Below are positions 63,423 through 64,000 of a stretch of 64,000 nt of DNA, piece after piece. The stretch spans positions 119,415 to 183,414 of the forward strand of contig JAEXOR010000048.1 in the NCBI GenBank assembly GCA_023439185.1, given 5' to 3'. The position numbers and the translations under genes are program-made. Each line of letters starts with the position of its first letter. The first letter of the stretch is position 1. The notes under the pieces are model-generated. The model was not told where the DNA came from. It saw nothing but the letters and a program-made list of their open reading frames with translations, and made no database searches. This DNA comes from Bacillota bacterium. Lineage in GTDB: Bacteria > Bacillota > Desulfotomaculia > Desulfotomaculales > Desulfallaceae.

Positions 63423-63926
63423 AATACTTCCCCCCTCTAACTCGCTTGTAAAAACAGTTTTATATTCCTTAGAAATGTCTCTTATTGCTTCTCCTTAGCT
63501 TCACGGTACCCCGAACCCACCCTTGTCGGAATGCCAATATCCCCAATCGGTTCCTCGTGTCGTATACAGGAATATTATAGCAAATAAAATCAAATTTCCA
63601 TATAAAAATGTTTAAATGTTCCTTTAAAAAGAAAAATCACCAGATACGTTTTCTGAACAGTATCTGGTAATTCTGACTTTTACAGTTAGCATATCAAATT
63701 GGCTGTAAATAACTAAACCACCGCCTACTAAAAGTAGGCGGGTCTTGGATTATCGTCATATTTCTCGCTTCACAGCCCTGACGAATCAAGTCCCTCAGGC
63801 GTTTTGCTATTTTAAGGCTTAAAGCGTATACCGCCTAAAAGCGGGGTTTAGACCACCGAATTGAAACTAAAATATTATAATGGACCCAGGATTTCGGACA
63901 CAAAAACAGGAGGTCTTAAGCTCTAA
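63423..63926. other. spacer with hairpins, IS605-like element and IS3-type end
   Basis: No gene is visible. ACCAGATAC..GTATCTGGT (about 63639-63669) is an inverted repeat. The block 63712-63858 looks like a miniature IS605-type element, and TGGACCC at 63881 is a likely IS3-type end. Confidence 0.5.
63712..63858 (-). mobile_element. IS200/IS605-like miniature element (candidate)
   Basis: CCGCCTACT..AGTAGGCGG (63721-63741, loop AAA) and CCGC..GCGG (63831-63844, loop CTAAAA) lie 110 bases apart. TAAACCACCG (63715-63724) and TAGACCACCG (63849-63858) flank them as near direct repeats. Subterminal hairpins with small A/T loops next to short conserved tetramers are the ends of IS200/IS605 elements. 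No tnpA or tnpB gene lies between, so it would be non-autonomous. Confidence 0.4.
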
Positions 63927-64000
63927 ATGCCAATCCGAAAAAAATATCCATCGGAATTTAAAGCCAAAGTAGTACTGGAAATCCTGCGGGAGGAAAAATC
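63881..64000 (+). mobile_element. left end of an IS3-type insertion sequence, cut by the window
   Basis: TGGACCCAGGATTTCGGACA is a TG-starting end 46 bases before a transposase start, as in IS3-family elements. The element runs past the window edge. Confidence 0.55.
63927..64000 (+). CDS. IS3-type transposase OrfA, N terminus only
   Basis: ATG at 63927 opens MPIRKKYPSEFKAKVVLEIL, the start of a Tnp_8/IS3 OrfA helix-turn-helix protein. AGGAGG lies 14 bases upstream. Only 24 codons are in the window, so integrity and the presence of OrfB cannot be judged. Confidence 0.7.
   Translation, partial: MPIRKKYPSEFKAKVVLEILREEK

Noticed and set aside
63846..63867. GTTTAGACCACCGAATTGAAAC looks like a CRISPR repeat ending in ATTGAAAC
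   Set aside because: Only one copy, no spacers and no cas genes. It overlaps the IS605-like hairpin block.
1..64000. rRNA and tRNA genes, prophage, replication origin
   Set aside because: None seen: no conserved rRNA blocks, no cloverleaf sequences with a T-loop, no phage structural genes and no DnaA-box cluster.

Overview
The window looks like the chromosome of a Gram-positive, spore-former-type sulfate reducer of the Desulfotomaculum/Pelotomaculum group (Peptococcaceae sensu lato). The evidence is a sulfate-activation and APS-reduction block in the Gram-positive layout (sat, aprBA, qmoAB with hdrCB in place of qmoC), DsrC, several [FeFe]-hydrogenase systems of clostridial type, strong Shine-Dalgarno sequences, YlbF and PpaX-like proteins, and about 50% GC coding DNA between AT-rich spacers. 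No rRNA, tRNA, CRISPR array or prophage was found. Genus-level assignment is inference.

Layout. 0-6 kb: a TSUP (TauE/SafE) anion permease with a membrane partner, an IS1634-type insertion sequence, and a DASS (SLC13) anion symporter. 6.4-14 kb: a nine-gene cytosolic [FeFe]-hydrogenase operon (DRTGG, ATPase, degenerate H-cluster protein, DRTGG, NuoE-like, ATPase, small ferredoxin, NuoF-like, HydA). 14-18 kb: small unknown genes, a MntA-HepT toxin-antitoxin pair, decayed gene fragments and a LysR regulator. 18.2-23 kb (minus): a Tat-exported [FeFe] hydrogenase with an Fe-S subunit, an NrfD membrane subunit and its own TatC and TatA. 23.2-29.3 kb: the hydrogenase maturation operon (TM1266-like regulator, AspA, HydF, HydE, HydG) behind a structured leader ending in a perfect intrinsic terminator. 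29-35 kb: a crystallin-like protein, a MinD/ParA-like protein, an HtrA protease, a CBS-domain protein and an ArsB/NhaD-type permease. 35.3-44.9 kb (minus): sat, aprBA, qmoAB, hdrCB. 45-53.7 kb: housekeeping and redox genes including NifX-like, FmdB-like, DsrC, a Na/Pi transporter, an ABC-F protein, PpaX-like, YlbF and a PK-C-like protein. 53.7-64 kb: an accessory region with a truncated LuxR gene, a GNAT, RecQ, a very large DUF4011 helicase broken by one frameshift, an IS605-like miniature element and the start of an IS3-type element.

How it works together. Sulfate enters by one or more of the three anion permeases. Sat makes APS, AprBA reduces it, and QmoAB-HdrCB passes electrons to AprBA. 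DsrC carries sulfur for the later sulfite step, whose dsrAB genes are not in the window. Exported hydrogenase oxidises H2 outside the membrane and passes electrons through NrfD, while the cytosolic HydABC-like enzyme is of the type that couples NAD and ferredoxin to H2. HydEFG builds the H-cluster for both. The best unexplained signals are the leader RNA at 23265-23484, a 31-bp cis element shared by the hydrogenase control regions, and a Rex-like operator plus leader motif shared by the TSUP and CBS genes.
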